From Allacma fusca (taxonomy: Eukaryota; Arthropoda; Collembola; Symphypleona; Sminthuridae), in contig OX359250.1 of the NCBI GenBank assembly GCA_947179485.1, forward strand, positions 6,593,661-6,657,660: a stretch of DNA of 64,000 bases. Direction: 5' to 3'. The translations under genes and the position numbers were made by a program. The notes under the pieces were generated by a model, which ran no database searches, was not told where the DNA came from, and saw only the letters and a program-made list of their open reading frames with translations. This document shows, piece after piece, positions 1-13,845 of the stretch. Position 1 is the first letter of the stretch, and every line of letters begins with the position of its first letter.

Positions 1-574
1 GTTTAACTTGGAGTTTAACTTGGAGTCTAACTTGGAGTCTAACTTGGAGTTTAACTTGGAGTTTAACTTGGATTTTAACTTGGAGTCTAACTTGGAGTCT
101 AACTTGGAGTTTAACTTGGAGTTTAACTTGGAGTTTAACTTGGAGTCTAACTTGGAGTTTAACTTGGAGTTTAACTTGGAGTTTAACTTGGAGTCTAACT
201 TGGAGTTTAACTTGGAGTCTAACTTATAGTCTAACTTGGAGTTTAACTTGGAGTTTAACTTGGGGTCTAAGTTGGAGTTTAACTTGGAGTTTAACTTGGA
301 GTCTAACTTGGAGTTTAACTTGGAGTTTAACTTGGAGTCTAACTTGGAGTCTAACTTGGAGTTTAACTTGGAGTCTAACTTGGAGCCTTACTTGGAGTTT
401 AACTTGGAGTCTAACTTGGAGTCTAACTTGGAGTCTAACTTGGAGTTTAACTTGGAGTTTAACTTGGAGTTTAACTTGGAGCCTAACTTAAAGTTTAACT
501 TGGAGTCTAACTTGGAGTCTAACTTGGAGATTAACTTGGAGTTTAACTTGGAGTCTAACTTGGAGTCTAACTTG

Positions 575-585
575 GAGTTAACTTG
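575..585 (+). repeat. 11-bp variant unit of array A (register shift 1)
   Basis: The unit reads GAGTTAACTTG, one base short of consensus, and shifts the array register by one base. The units before it (GAGCCTAACTTAAAG, then GAGATTAAC, then two GAGTCTAAC units) are the same as those before the only other 11-bp unit, at 13,846-13,856. The two therefore look like copies of one mutation. Confidence 0.9.
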
Positions 586-2412
586 GAGTTTAACTTGGAG
601 TCTAACTTGGAGTTTAACTTGGAGTTTAACTTGGAGTTTAACTTGGAGTCTAACTTGGAGTCTAACTCGGAGTTTACCTTGGAGTCTAACTTGGAGTCTA
701 ACTCGTAGTTTAACTTGGAGTCTAACTTGGAGTTTAACTTGGAGTTTAACTTGGAGTTGAGCTTGGAGTCTAACTTGGAGTTTAACTTGGAGTTTAACTT
801 GGAGTTTAACTTGGAGTCTAACTTGGAGTTTAACTTGGAGTCTAACTTGGAGTCTAACTTGGAGTTTAACTTGGAGTCTAACTTGGAGTTTAACTTGGAG
901 TTTAACTTGGAGTTTAACTTGGAGTTTAACTTGGAGTCTAACTTGGAGTTTAACTTGGAGTCTAACTTGGAGTCTAACTTGGAGTTTAACTTGGAGTCTA
1001 ACTTGGAGTCTAACTCGGAGTTTACCTTGGAGTCTAACTTGGAGTCTAACTCGTAGTTTAACTTGGAGTCTAACTTGGAGTTTAACTTGGAGTTTAACTT
1101 GGAGTTGAGCTTGGAGTCTAACTTGGAGTTTAACTTGGAGTTTAACTTGGAGTTTAACTTGGAGTCTAACTTGGAGTTTAACTTGGAGTCTAACTTGGAG
1201 TCTAACTTGGAGTTTAACTTGGAGTTTAACTTGGGGTCTACGTTGGAGTTTAACTTGGAGGTTAACTTGGAGTCTAACTTGGAGTTTAACTTGGAGTTTA
1301 ACTTGGAGTCTAACTTGGAGTTTAACTTGGAGTTTAACTTGGAGTTTAACTTGGAGTCTAACTTGGAGTTTAACTTGGAGTCTAACTTGGAAACTAACTT
1401 GGAGTTTAACTTGGAGTTTAACTTGGAGTTTAACTTGGAGTCTAACTTGGAGTTTAACTTGGAGTTTAACTTGGAGTCTAACTTGGAGTCTAACTTGGAG
1501 TTTAACTTGGAGTTTAACTTGGAGTTTAACTTGGAGTCTAACTTGGAGTTTAACTTGGAGTTTAACTTGGAGTTTAACTTGGAGTCTAACTTGGAGTTTA
1601 ACTTGGAGTTTAACTTGGAGTTTAACTTGGAGTCTAACTTGGAGTCTAACTTGGAGTTTAACTTGGAGTTTAACTTGGAGTTTAACTTGGAGTCTAACTT
1701 GGAGTTTAACTTGGAGTTTAACTTGGAGTTTAACTTGGAGTCTAACTTGGAGTTTAACTTGGAGTCTAACTTATAGTCTAACTTGGAGTTTAACTTGGAG
1801 TTTAACTTGGGGTCTAAGTTGGAGTTTAACTTGGAGTTTAACTTGGAGTCTAACTTGGAGTTTAACTTGGAGTTTAACTTGGAGTCTAACTTGGAGTCTA
1901 ACTTGGAGTTTAACTTGGAGTATAACTTGGAGCCTAACTTGGAGTTTAACTTGGAGTCTAACTTGGAGTCTAACTTGGAGTTTAACTTGGAGTTTAACTT
2001 GGAGTTTAACTTGGAGCCTAACTTAAAGTTTAACTTGGAGTCTAACTTGGAGTCTAACTTGGAGATTAACTTGGAGTTTAACTTGGAGTCTAACTTGGAG
2101 TCTAACTTGGAGTTTAACTTGGAGTTTAACTTGGAGTCTAACTTGGAGTTTAACTTGGAGTTTAACTTTGAGTTTAACTTGGAGTCTAACTTGGAGTCTA
2201 ACTTGGAGTTTAACTTGGAGTTTAACTTGGAGTTTAACTTGGAGTCTAACTTGGAGTTTAACTTGGAGTTTAACTTGGAGTTTAACTTGGAGTCTAACTT
2301 GGAGTTTAACTTGGAGTCTAACTTGGAGTCTAACTTGGAGTTTAACTTGGAGTCTAACTTGGAGTCTAACTCGGAGTTTACCTTGGAGTCTAACTTGGAG
2401 TCTAACTCGTAG

Positions 2413-3978
2413 TTTAACTTGGAGTCTAACTTGGAGTTTAACTTGGAGTTTAACTTGGAGTTTAGCTTGGAGTCTAACTTGGAGTTTAACTTGGAGTTTA
2501 ACTTGGAGTTTAACTTGGAGTCTAACTTGGAGTTTAACTTGGAGTCTAACTTGGAGTCTAACTTGGAGTTTAACTTGGAGTTTAACTTGGGGTCTAAGTT
2601 GGAGTTTAACTTGGAGGTTAACTTGGAGTCTAACTTGGAGTTTAACTTGGAGTTTAACTTGGAGTTTAACTTGGAGTTTAACTTGGAGTTTAACTTGGAG
2701 CCTAACTTGGAGTTTAACTTGGAGTCTAACTTGGAGTCTAACTTGGAGTTTAACTTGGAGTTTAACTTGGAGTTTAACTTGGAGTTTAACTTGGAGCCTA
2801 ACTTAAAGTTTAACTTGGAGTCTAACTTGGAGTCTAACTTGGAGATTAACTTGGAGTTTAACTTGGAGTCTAACTTGGAGTTTAACTTGGAGTTTAACTT
2901 GGAGCCTAACTTGGAGTTTAACTTGGAGTCTAACTTGGAGTTTAACTTGGAGTTTAACTTGGAGTTTAACTTGGAGTCTAACTTGGAGTCTAACTTGGAG
3001 TTTAACTTGGAGTTTAACTTGGAGTTTAACTTGGAGTCTAACTTGGAGTCTAACTTGGAGTTTAACTTGGAGTTTAACTTGGAGTTTAACTTGGAGTCTA
3101 ACTTGGAGTTTAACTTGGAGTCTAACTTGGAGTTTAACTTGGAGTTTAACTTGGAGTTTAACTTGGAGTCTAACTTGGAGTTTAACTTGGAGTCTAACTT
3201 GGAGTCTAACTTGGAGTTTAACTTGGAGTCTAACTTGGAGTCTAACTCGGAGTTTACCTTGGAGTCTAACTTGGAGTCTAACTCGTAGTTTAACTTGGAG
3301 TCTAACTTGGAGTTTAACTTGGAGTTTAACTTGGAGTTTAGCTTGGAGTCTAACTTGGAGTTTAACTTGGAGTTTAACTTGGAGTTTAACTTGGAGTCTA
3401 ACTTGGAGTTTAACTTGGAGTCTAACTTGGAGTCTAACTTGGAGTTTAACTTGGAGTTTAACTTGGGGTCTAAGTTGGAGTTTAACTTGGAGGTTAACTT
3501 GGAGTCTAACTTGGAGTTTAACTTGGAGTTTAACTTGGAGTTTAACTTGGAGTTTAACTTGGAGCCTAACTTGGAGTTTAACTTGGAGTCTAACTTGGAG
3601 TCTAACTTGGAGTTTAACTTGGAGTTTAACTTGGAGTTTAACTTGGAGTTTAACTTGGAGCCTAACTTAAAGTTTAACTTGGAGTCTAACTTGGAGTCTA
3701 ACTTGGAGATTAACTTGGAGTTTAACTTGGAGTCTAACTTGGAGTTTAACTTGGAGTTTAACTTGGAGCCTAACTTGGAGTTTAACTTGGAGTCTAACTT
3801 GGAGTTTAACTTGGAGTTTAACTTGGAGTTTAACTTGGAGTCTAACTTGGAGTCTAACTTGGAGTTTAACTTGGAGTTTAACTTGGAGTTTAACTTGGAG
3901 TCTAACTTGGAGTCTAACTTGGAGTTTAACTTGGAGTTTAACTTGGAGTTTAACTTGGAGTCTAACTTGGAGTTTAAC
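2413..3978 (+). repeat. Array A higher-order repeat, about 876-bp spacing
   Basis: The block starting at 2,413 (just after an AACTCGTAG marker) recurs at 3,289 with the same succession of T/C units and rare variants: TTTAGC, then GGGGTCTAAG, GAGGTTAAC, GAGCCTAAC, AACTTAAAG and GAGATTAAC. The copies differ by one whole 12-bp unit. The match fades near 3,114 in copy 1 and 3,978 in copy 2. Confidence 0.8.
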
Positions 3979-6888
3979 TTGGAGTTTAACTTGGGGTCTA
4001 AGTTGGAGTTTAACTTGGAGTTTAACTTGGAGTCTAACTTGGAGTTTAACTTGGAGTTTAACTTGGGGTCTAAGTTGGAGTTTAACTTGGAGTTTAACTT
4101 GGAGTCTAACTTGGAGTTTAACTTGGAGTTTAACTTGGAGTCTAACTTGGAGTCTAACTTGGAGTTTAACTTGGAGTATAACTTGGAGCCTAACTTGGAG
4201 TTTAACTTGGAGTCTAACTTGGAGTCTAACTTGGAGTTTAACTTGGAGTTTAACTTGGAGTTTAACTTGGAGCCTAACTTAAAGTTTAACTTGGAGTCTA
4301 ACTTGGAGTCTAACTTGGAGATTAACTTGGAGTTTAACTTGGAGTCTAACTTGGAGTCTAACTTGGAGTTTAACTTGGAGTTTAACTTGGAGTCTAACTT
4401 GGAGTTTAACTTGGAGTTTAACTTGGAGTTTAACTTGGAGTCTAACTTGGAGTTTAACTTGGAGTATAACTTGGAGCCTAACTTGGAGTTTAACTTGGAG
4501 TCTAACTTGGAGTCTAACTTGGAGTTTAACTTGGAGTTTAACTTGGAGTTTAACTTGGAGCCTAACTTAAAGTTTAACTTGGAGTCTAACTTGGAGTTTA
4601 ACTTGGAGTCTAACTTGGAGTCTAACTTGGAGTCTAACTCGGAGTTTACCTTGGAGTCTAACTTGGAGTCTAACTCGTAGTTTAACTTGGAGTCTAACTT
4701 GGAGTTTAACTTGGAGTTTAACTTGGAGTTGAGCTTGGAGTCTAACTTGGAGTTTAACTTGGAGTTTAACTTGGAGTTTAACTTGGAGTCTAACTTGGAG
4801 TTTAACTTGGAGTCTAACTTGGAGTCTAACTTGGAGTCTAACTTGGAGTTTAACTTGGAGTTTAACTTGGAGTCTAACTTGGAGTTTAACTTGGAGTTTA
4901 ACTTTGAGTTTAACTTGGAGTCTAACTTGGAGTCTAACTTGGAGTTTAACTTGGAGTTTAACTTGGAGTTTAACTTGGAGTCTAACTTGGAGTTTAACTT
5001 GGAGTTTAACTTGGAGAGTAACTTGGAGTTTAACTTGATGTCTAACTTATAGTCTAACTTGGAGTTTAACTTGGAGTTTAACTTGGGGTCTAAGTTGGAG
5101 TTTAACTTGGAGTTTAACTTGGAGTCTAACTTGGAGTTTAACTTGGAGTTTAACTTGGAGTCTAACTTGGAGTCTAACTTGGAGTTTAACTTGGAGTATA
5201 ACTTGGAGCCTAACTTGGAGTTTAACTTGGAGTCTAACTTGGAGTCTAACTTGGAGTTTAACTTGGAGTTTAACTTGGAGTTTAACTTGGAGTTTAACTT
5301 GGAGCCTAACTTAAAGTTTAACTTGGAGTCTAACTTGGAGTCTAACTTGGAGATTAACTTGGAGTTTAACTTGGAGTCTAACTTGGAGTCTAACTTGGAG
5401 TTTAACTTGGAGTTTAACTTGGAGTCTAACTTGGAGTTTAACTTGGAGTTTAACTTGGAGTTTAACTTGGAGTCTAACTTGGAGTATAACTTGGAGTATA
5501 ACTTGGAGCCTAACTTGGAGTTTAACTTGGAGTCTAACTTGGAGTCTAACTTGGAGTTTAACTTGGAGTTTAACTTGGAGTTTAACTTGGAGCCTAACTT
5601 AAAGTTTAACTTGGAGTCTAACTTGGAGTTTAACTTGGAGTCTAACTTGGAGTCTAACTTGGAGTCTAACTCGGAGTTTACCTTGGAGTCTAACTTGGAG
5701 TCTAACTCGTAGTTTAACTTGGAGTCTTACTTGGAGTTTAACTTGGAGTTTAACTTGGAGTTGAGCTTGGAGTCTAACTTGGAGTTTAACTTGGAGTTTA
5801 ACTTGGAGTTTAACTTGGAGTCTAACTTGGAGTTTAACTTGGAGTCTAACTTGGAGTCTAACTTGGAGTTTAACTTGGAGTTTAACTTGGGGTCTAAGTT
5901 GGAGTTTAACTTGGAGGTTAACTTGGAGTCTAACTTGGAGTTTAACTTGGAGTTTAACTTGGAGTCTAACTTGGAGTTTAACTTGGAGTTTAACTTGGAG
6001 TTTAACTTGGAGTCTAACTTGGAGTTTAACTTGGAGCCTAACTTGGAGTTTAACTTGGAGTCTAACTTGGAGTCTAACTTGGAGTTTAACTTGGAGTTTA
6101 ACTTGGAGTTTAACTTGGAGCCTAACTTAAAGTTTAACTTGGAGTCTAACTTGGAGTCTAACTTGGAGATTAACTTGGAGTTTAACTTGGAGTCTAACTT
6201 GGAGTTTAACTTGGAGTCTAACTTATAGTCTAACTTGGAGTTTAACTTGGAGTTTAACTTGGGGTCTAAGTTGGAGTTTAACTTGGAGTTTAACTTGGAG
6301 TCTAACTTGGAGTTTAACTTGGAGTTTAACTTGGAGTCTAACTTGGAGTCTAACTTGGAGTTTAACTTGGAGTATAACTTGGAGCCTAACTTGGAGTTTA
6401 ACTTGGAGTTTAACTTGGAGTCTAACTTTAAGTTTAACTTGGAGTCTAACTTATAGTCTAACTTGGAGTTTAACTTGGAGTTTAACTTGGGGTCTAAGTT
6501 GGAGTTTAACTTGGAGTTTAACTTGGAGTCTAACTTGGAGTTTAACTTGGAGTTTAACTTGGAGTCTAACTTGGAGTCTAACTTGGAGTTTAACTTGGAG
6601 TATAACTTGGAGCCTAACTTGGAGTTTAACTTGGAGTCTAACTTGGAGTTTAACTTGGAGTTTAACTTGGAGTTTAACTTGGAGTTTAACTTGGAGTCTA
6701 ACTTGGAGTCTAACTTGGAGTTTAACTTGGAGTTTAACTTGGAGTTTAACTTGGAGTTTAACTTGGAGTCTAACTTGGAGTCTAACTTGGAGTCTAACTT
6801 GGAGTTTAACTTGGAGTCTAACTTGGAGTCTAACTTGGAGTCTAACTCGGAGTTTACCTTGGAGTCTAACTTGGAGTCTAACTCGTAG

Positions 6889-8340
6889 TTTAACTTGGAG
6901 TCTAACTTGGAGTTTAACTTGGAGTTTAACTTGGAGTTGAGCTTGGAGTCTAACTTGGAGTTTAACTTGGAGTTTAACTTGGAGTTTAACTTGGAGTCTA
7001 ACTTGGAGTTTAACTTGGAGTCTAACTTGGAGTCTAACTTGGAGTTTAACTTGGAGTTTAACTTGGGGTCTAAGTTGGAGTTTAACTTGGAGGTTAACTT
7101 GGAGTCTAACTTGGAGTTTAACTTGGAGTTTAACTTGGAGTCTAACTTGGAGTTTAACTTGGAGTTTAACTTGGAGTTTAACTTGGAGTCTAACTTGGAG
7201 TTTAACTTGGAGTTTAACTTGGAGTTTAACTTGGAGTCTAACTTGGAGTTTAACTTGGAGTCTAACTTGGAGTCTAACTTGGAGTTTAACTTGGAGTTTA
7301 ACTTGGAGTTTAACTTGGAGTCTAACTTGGAGTTTAACTTGGAGTTTAACTTGGAGTTTAACTTGGAGTCTAACTTGGAGTTTAACTTGGAGTTTAACTT
7401 GGAGTTTAACTTGGAGTCTAACTTGGAGTTTAACTTGGAGTTTAACTTGGAGTTTAACTTGGAGTCTAACTTGGAGTTTAACTTGGAGTCTAACTTGGAG
7501 TTTAACTTGGAGTCTAACTTGGAGTCTAACTTGGAGTTTAACTTGGAGTTTAACTTGGGGTCTAAGTTGGAGTTTAACTTGGAGTTTAACTTGGAGTCTA
7601 ACTTGGAGTTTAACTTGGAGTTTAACTTGGAGTCTAACTTGGAGTTTAACTTGGAGTTTAACTTGGGGTCTAAGTTGGAGTTTAACTTGGAGTTTAACTT
7701 GGAGTCTAACTTGGAGTTTAACTTGGAGTTTAACTTGGAGTCTAACTTGGAGTTTAACTTGGAGTTTAACTTGGAGTTTAACTTGGAGTCTAACTTGGAG
7801 TCTAACTTGGAGTTTAACTTGGAGTTTAACTTGGAGTTTAACTTGGAGTCTAACTTGGAGTTTAACTTGGAGTTTAACTTGGAGTTTAACTTGGAGTCTA
7901 ACTTGGAGTTTAACTTGGAGTCTAACTTGGAGTCTAACTTGGAGTTTAACTTGGAGTTTAACTTGGAGTCTAACTTGGAGTTTAACTTGGAGTCTAACTT
8001 GGAGTCTAACTTGGAGTTTAACTTGGAGTTTAACTTGGGGTCTAAGTTGGAGTTTAACTTGGAGGTTAACTTGGAGTCTAACTTGGAGTTTAACTTGGAG
8101 TTTAACTTGGAGTCTAACTTGGAGTTTAACTTGGAGTTTAACTTGGAGTTTAACTTGGAGTCTAACTTGGAGTTTAACTTGGAGTTTAACTTGGAGTTTA
8201 ACTTGGAGTCTAACTTGGAGTTTAACTTGGAGTCTAACTTGGAGTCTAACTTGGAGTCTAACTTGGAGTTTAACTTGGAGTTTAACTTGGAGTTTAACTT
8301 GGAGTCTAACTTGGAGTTTAACTTGGAGTCTAACTTATAG
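6889..8340 (+). repeat. Array A higher-order block, copy 1 (1,452 bp)
   Basis: About 121 units whose T/C order matches 11,605-13,056 almost unit for unit (start-to-start distance 4,716 bp, which is 393 units). It begins after an AACTCGTAG marker and ends at an AACTTATAG marker. Its last part also resembles the block ending at 10,536. Confidence 0.85.
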
Positions 8341-9364
8341 TCTAACTTGGAGTTTAACTTGGAGTTTAACTTGGAGTCTAACTTGGAGTTTAACTTGGAG
8401 TTTATTTTGGAGTTTAACTTGGAGTCTAACTTGGAGTTTAACTTGGAGTCTAACTTGGAGTGTAACTTGGAGTTTAACTTGGAGTTTAACTTGGAGTCTA
8501 ACTTGGTGTTTAACTTGGAGTTTAACTTGGAGTCTAACTTGGAGTCTAACTTGGAGTTTAACTTGGAGTTTAACTTGGAGTTTAACTTGGAGTCTAACTT
8601 GGAGTCTAACTTGGAGTTTAACTTGGAGTTTAACTTGGAGTTTAACTTGGAGTCTAACTTGGAGTTTAACTTGGAGTTTAACTTGGAGTTTAACTTGGAG
8701 TCTAACTTGGAGTCTAACTTGGAGTTTAACTTGGAGTTTAACTTGGAGTTTAACTTGGAGTCTAACTTGGAGTCTAACTTGGAGTTTAACTTGGAGTTTA
8801 ACTTGGAGTTTAACTTGGAGTCTAACTTGGAGTTTAACTTGGAGTTTAACTTGGAGTTTAACTTGGAGTCTAACTTGGAGTTTAACTTGGAGTCTAACTT
8901 ATAGTCTAACTTGGAGTTTAACTTGGAGTTTAACTTGGGGTCTAAGTTGGAGTTTAACTTGGAGTTTAACTTGGAGTCTAACTTGGAGTCTAACTTGGAG
9001 TTTAACTTGGAGTTTAACTTGGAGTTTAACTTGGAGTCTAACTTGGAGTTTAACTTGGAGTTTAACTTGGAGTTTAACTTGGAGTCTAACTTGGAGTTTA
9101 ACTTGGAGTCTAACTTATAGTCTAACTTGGAGTTTAACTTGGAGTTTAACTTGGGGTCTAAGTTGGAGTTTAACTTGGAGTTTAACTTGGAGTTTAACTT
9201 GGAGTTTAACTTGGAGTCTAACTTGGAGTCTAACTTGGAGTTTAACTTGGAGTTTAACTTGGAGTTTAACTTGGAGTTTAACTTGGAGTCTAACTTGGAG
9301 TCTAACTTGGAGTCTAACTTGGAGTTTAACTTGGAGTCTAACTTGGAGTCTAACTTGGAGTCTA
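8341..9364 (+). repeat. Array A higher-order block carrying GAGTTTATTTTG and GAGTGTAAC markers, copy 1
   Basis: This block recurs at 10,537-11,560 (2,196 bp later, 183 units) with the same unit order, including the rare GAGTTTATTTTG, GAGTGTAACTTG and TTGGTGTTT variants and two internal AACTTATAG markers. A shortened third copy starts at 13,057 (2,520 bp further on, 210 units). Confidence 0.88.
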
Positions 9365-10536
9365 ACTTGGAGTCTAACTTGGAGTTTAACTTGGAGTTTA
9401 ACTTGGGGTCTAACTTGGAGTTTAACTTGGAGTCTAACTTGGAGTTTAACTTGGAGTCTAACTTGGAGTCTAACTTGGAGTTTAACTTGGAGTTTAACTT
9501 GGGGTCTAAGTTGGAGTTTAACTTGGAGTTTAACTTGGAGTCTAACTTGGAGTTTAACTTGGAGTTTAACTTGGAGTCTAACTTGGAGTTTAACTTGGAG
9601 TTTAACTTGGGGTCTAAGTTGGAGTTTAACTTGGAGTTTAACTTGGAGTCTAACTTGGAGTTTAACTTGGAGTTTAACTTGGAGTCTAACTTGGAGTTTA
9701 ACTTGGAGTTTAACTTGGAGTTTAACTTGGAGTCTAACTTGGAGTCTAACTTGGAGTTTAACTTGGAGTTTAACTTGGAGTTTAACTTGGAGTCTAACTT
9801 GGAGTTTAACTTGGAGTTTAACTTGGAGTCTAACTTGGAGTTTAACTTGGAGTTTAACTTGGGGTCTAAGTTGGAGTTTAACTTGGAGTTTAACTTGGAG
9901 TCTAACTTGGAGTTTAACTTGGAGTTTAACTTGGAGTCTAACTTGGAGTTTAACTTGGAGTTTAACTTGGAGTTTAACTTGGAGTCTAACTTGGAGTCTA
10001 ACTTGGAGTTTAACTTGGAGTTTAACTTGGAGTTTAACTTGGAGTCTAACTTGGAGTTTAACTTGGAGTTTAACTTGGAGTTTAACTTGGAGTCTAACTT
10101 GGAGTTTAACTTGGAGTCTAACTTGGAGTCTAACTTGGAGTTTAACTTGGAGTTTAACTTGGAGTCTAACTTGGAGTTTAACTTGGAGTCTAACTTGGAG
10201 TCTAACTTGGAGTTTAACTTGGAGTTTAACTTGGGGTCTAAGTTGGAGTTTAACTTGGAGGTTAACTTGGAGTCTAACTTGGAGTTTAACTTGGAGTTTA
10301 ACTTGGAGTCTAACTTGGAGTTTAACTTGGAGTTTAACTTGGAGTTTAACTTGGAGTCTAACTTGGAGTTTAACTTGGAGTTTAACTTGGAGTTTAACTT
10401 GGAGTCTAACTTGGAGTTTAACTTGGAGTCTAACTTGGAGTCTAACTTGGAGTCTAACTTGGAGTTTAACTTGGAGTTTAACTTGGAGTTTAACTTGGAG
10501 TCTAACTTGGAGTTTAACTTGGAGTCTAACTTATAG

Positions 10537-11560
10537 TCTAACTTGGAGTTTAACTTGGAGTTTAACTTGGAGTCTAACTTGGAGTTTAACTTGGAGTTTA
10601 TTTTGGAGTTTAACTTGGAGTCTAACTTGGAGTTTAACTTGGAGTCTAACTTGGAGTGTAACTTGGAGTTTAACTTGGAGTTTAACTTGGAGTCTAACTT
10701 GGTGTTTAACTTGGAGTTTAACTTGGAGTCTAACTTGGAGTCTAACTTGGAGTTTAACTTGGAGTTTAACTTGGAGTTTAACTTGGAGTCTAACTTGGAG
10801 TCTAACTTGGAGTTTAACTTGGAGTTTAACTTGGAGTTTAACTTGGAGTCTAACTTGGAGTTTAACTTGGAGTTTAACTTGGAGTTTAACTTGGAGTCTA
10901 ACTTGGAGTCTAACTTGGAGTTTAACTTGGAGTTTAACTTGGAGTTTAACTTGGAGTCTAACTTGGAGTCTAACTTGGAGTTTAACTTGGAGTTTAACTT
11001 GGAGTTTAACTTGGAGTCTAACTTGGAGTTTAACTTGGAGTTTAACTTGGAGTTTAACTTGGAGTCTAACTTGGAGTTTAACTTGGAGTCTAACTTATAG
11101 TCTAACTTGGAGTTTAACTTGGAGTTTAACTTGGGGTCTAAGTTGGAGTTTAACTTGGAGTTTAACTTGGAGTCTAACTTGGAGTCTAACTTGGAGTTTA
11201 ACTTGGAGTTTAACTTGGAGTTTAACTTGGAGTCTAACTTGGAGTTTAACTTGGAGTTTAACTTGGAGTTTAACTTGGAGTCTAACTTGGAGTTTAACTT
11301 GGAGTCTAACTTATAGTCTAACTTGGAGTTTAACTTGGAGTTTAACTTGGGGTCTAAGTTGGAGTTTAACTTGGAGTTTAACTTGGAGTTTAACTTGGAG
11401 TTTAACTTGGAGTCTAACTTGGAGTCTAACTTGGAGTTTAACTTGGAGTTTAACTTGGAGTTTAACTTGGAGTTTAACTTGGAGTCTAACTTGGAGTCTA
11501 ACTTGGAGTCTAACTTGGAGTTTAACTTGGAGTCTAACTTGGAGTCTAACTTGGAGTCTA
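10537..11560 (+). repeat. Array A higher-order block, copy 2
   Basis: Copy of 8,341-9,364 at an offset of 2,196 bp, with identical order of T/C units and rare markers. After 11,560 the copies part company at an AACTCGGAG/AACTCGTAG cassette. Confidence 0.88.
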
Positions 11561-11604
11561 ACTCGGAGTTTACCTTGGAGTCTAACTTGGAGTCTAACTC
11601 GTAG

Positions 11605-13056
11605 TTTAACTTGGAGTCTAACTTGGAGTTTAACTTGGAGTTTAACTTGGAGTTGAGCTTGGAGTCTAACTTGGAGTTTAACTTGGAGTTTAACTTGGAG
11701 TTTAACTTGGAGTCTAACTTGGAGTTTAACTTGGAGTCTAACTTGGAGTCTAACTTGGAGTTTAACTTGGAGTTTAACTTGGGGTCTAAGTTGGAGTTTA
11801 ACTTGGAGGTTAACTTGGAGTCTAACTTGGAGTTTAACTTGGAGTTTAACTTGGAGTCTAACTTGGAGTTTAACTTGGAGTTTAACTTGGAGTTTAACTT
11901 GGAGTCTAACTTGGAGTTTAACTTGGAGTTTAACTTGGAGTTTAACTTGGAGTCTAACTTGGAGTTTAACTTGGAGTCTAACTTGGAGTCTAACTTGGAG
12001 TTTAACTTGGAGTTTAACTTGGAGTTTAACTTGGAGTCTAACTTGGAGTTTAACTTGGAGTTTAACTTGGAGTCTAACTTGGAGTCTAACTTGGAGTTTA
12101 ACTTGGAGTTTAACTTGGAGTTTAACTTGGAGTCTAACTTGGAGTTTAACTTGGAGTTTAACTTGGAGTTTAACTTGGAGTCTAACTTGGAGTTTAACTT
12201 GGAGTCTAACTTGGAGTTTAACTTGGAGTCTAACTTGGAGTCTAACTTGGAGTTTAACTTGGAGTTTAACTTGGGGTCTAAGTTGGAGTTTAACTTGGAG
12301 TTTAACTTGGAGTCTAACTTGGAGTTTAACTTGGAGTTTAACTTGGAGTCTAACTTGGAGTTTAACTTGGAGTTTAACTTGGGGTCTAAGTTGGAGTTTA
12401 ACTTGGAGTTTAACTTGGAGTCTAACTTGGAGTTTAACTTGGAGTTTAACTTGGAGTCTAACTTGGAGTTTAACTTGGAGTTTAACTTGGAGTTTAACTT
12501 GGAGTCTAACTTGGAGTCTAACTTGGAGTTTAACTTGGAGTTTAACTTGGAGTTTAACTTGGAGTCTAACTTGGAGTTTAACTTGGAGTTTAACTTGGAG
12601 TTTAACTTGGAGTCTAACTTGGAGTTTAACTTGGAGTCTAACTTGGAGTCTAACTTGGAGTTTAACTTGGAGTTTAACTTGGAGTCTAACTTGGAGTTTA
12701 ACTTGGAGTCTAACTTGGAGTCTAACTTGGAGTTTAACTTGGAGTTTAACTTGGGGTCTAAGTTGGAGTTTAACTTGGAGGTTAACTTGGAGTCTAACTT
12801 GGAGTTTAACTTGGAGTTTAACTTGGAGTCTAACTTGGAGTTTAACTTGGAGTTTAACTTGGAGTTTAACTTGGAGTCTAACTTGGAGTTTAACTTGGAG
12901 TTTAACTTGGAGTTTAACTTGGAGTCTAACTTGGAGTTTAACTTGGAGTCTAACTTGGAGTCTAACTTGGAGTCTAACTTGGAGTTTAACTTGGAGTTTA
13001 ACTTGGAGTTTAACTTGGAGTCTAACTTGGAGTTTAACTTGGAGTCTAACTTATAG
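11605..13056 (+). repeat. Array A higher-order block, copy 2 (1,452 bp)
   Basis: Second copy of 6,889-8,340, with the same marker at each end and an almost identical binary order of T and C units. Confidence 0.85.
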
Positions 13057-13512
13057 TCTAACTTGGAGTTTAACTTGGAGTTTAACTTGGAGTCTAACTT
13101 GGAGTTTAACTTGGAGTTTATTTTGGAGTTTAACTTGGAGTCTAACTTGGAGTTTAACTTGGAGTCTAACTTGGAGTGTAACTTGGAGTTTAACTTGGAG
13201 TTTAACTTGGAGTCTAACTTGGTGTTTAACTTGGAGTTTAACTTGGAGTCTAACTTGGAGTCTAACTTGGAGTTTAACTTGGAGTTTAACTTGGAGTTTA
13301 ACTTGGAGTCTAACTTGGAGTCTAACTTGGAGTTTAACTTGGAGTTTAACTTGGAGTTTAACTTGGAGTCTAACTTGGAGTTTAACTTGGAGTTTAACTT
13401 GGAGTTTAACTTGGAGTCTAACTTGGAGTCTAACTTGGAGTTTAACTTGGAGTTTAACTTGGAGTTTAACTTGGAGTCTAACTTGGAGTTTAACTTGGAG
13501 TCTAACTTATAG
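13057..13512 (+). repeat. Array A higher-order block, shortened copy 3
   Basis: Starts with the same GAGTTTATTTTG, GAGTGTAAC and TTGGTGTTT succession as 8,341 and 10,537 but is shorter by whole units, as expected from unequal exchange. It ends at an AACTTATAG marker. Confidence 0.8.
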
Positions 13513-13845
13513 TCTAACTTGGAGTTTAACTTGGAGTTTAACTTGGGGTCTAAGTTGGAGTTTAACTTGGAGTTTAACTTGGAGTCTAACTTGGAGTTTA
13601 ACTTGGAGTTTAACTTGGAGTCTAACTTGGAGTCTAACTTGGAGTTTAACTTGGAGTCTAACTCGGAGCCTTACTTGGAGTTTAACTTGGAGTCTAACTT
13701 GGAGTCTAACTTGGAGTTTAACTTGGAGTTTAACTTGGAGTTTAACTTGGAGCCTAACTTAAAGTTTAACTTGGAGTCTAACTTGGAGTCTAACTTGGAG
13801 ATTAACTTGGAGTTTAACTTGGAGTCTAACTTGGAGTCTAACTTG

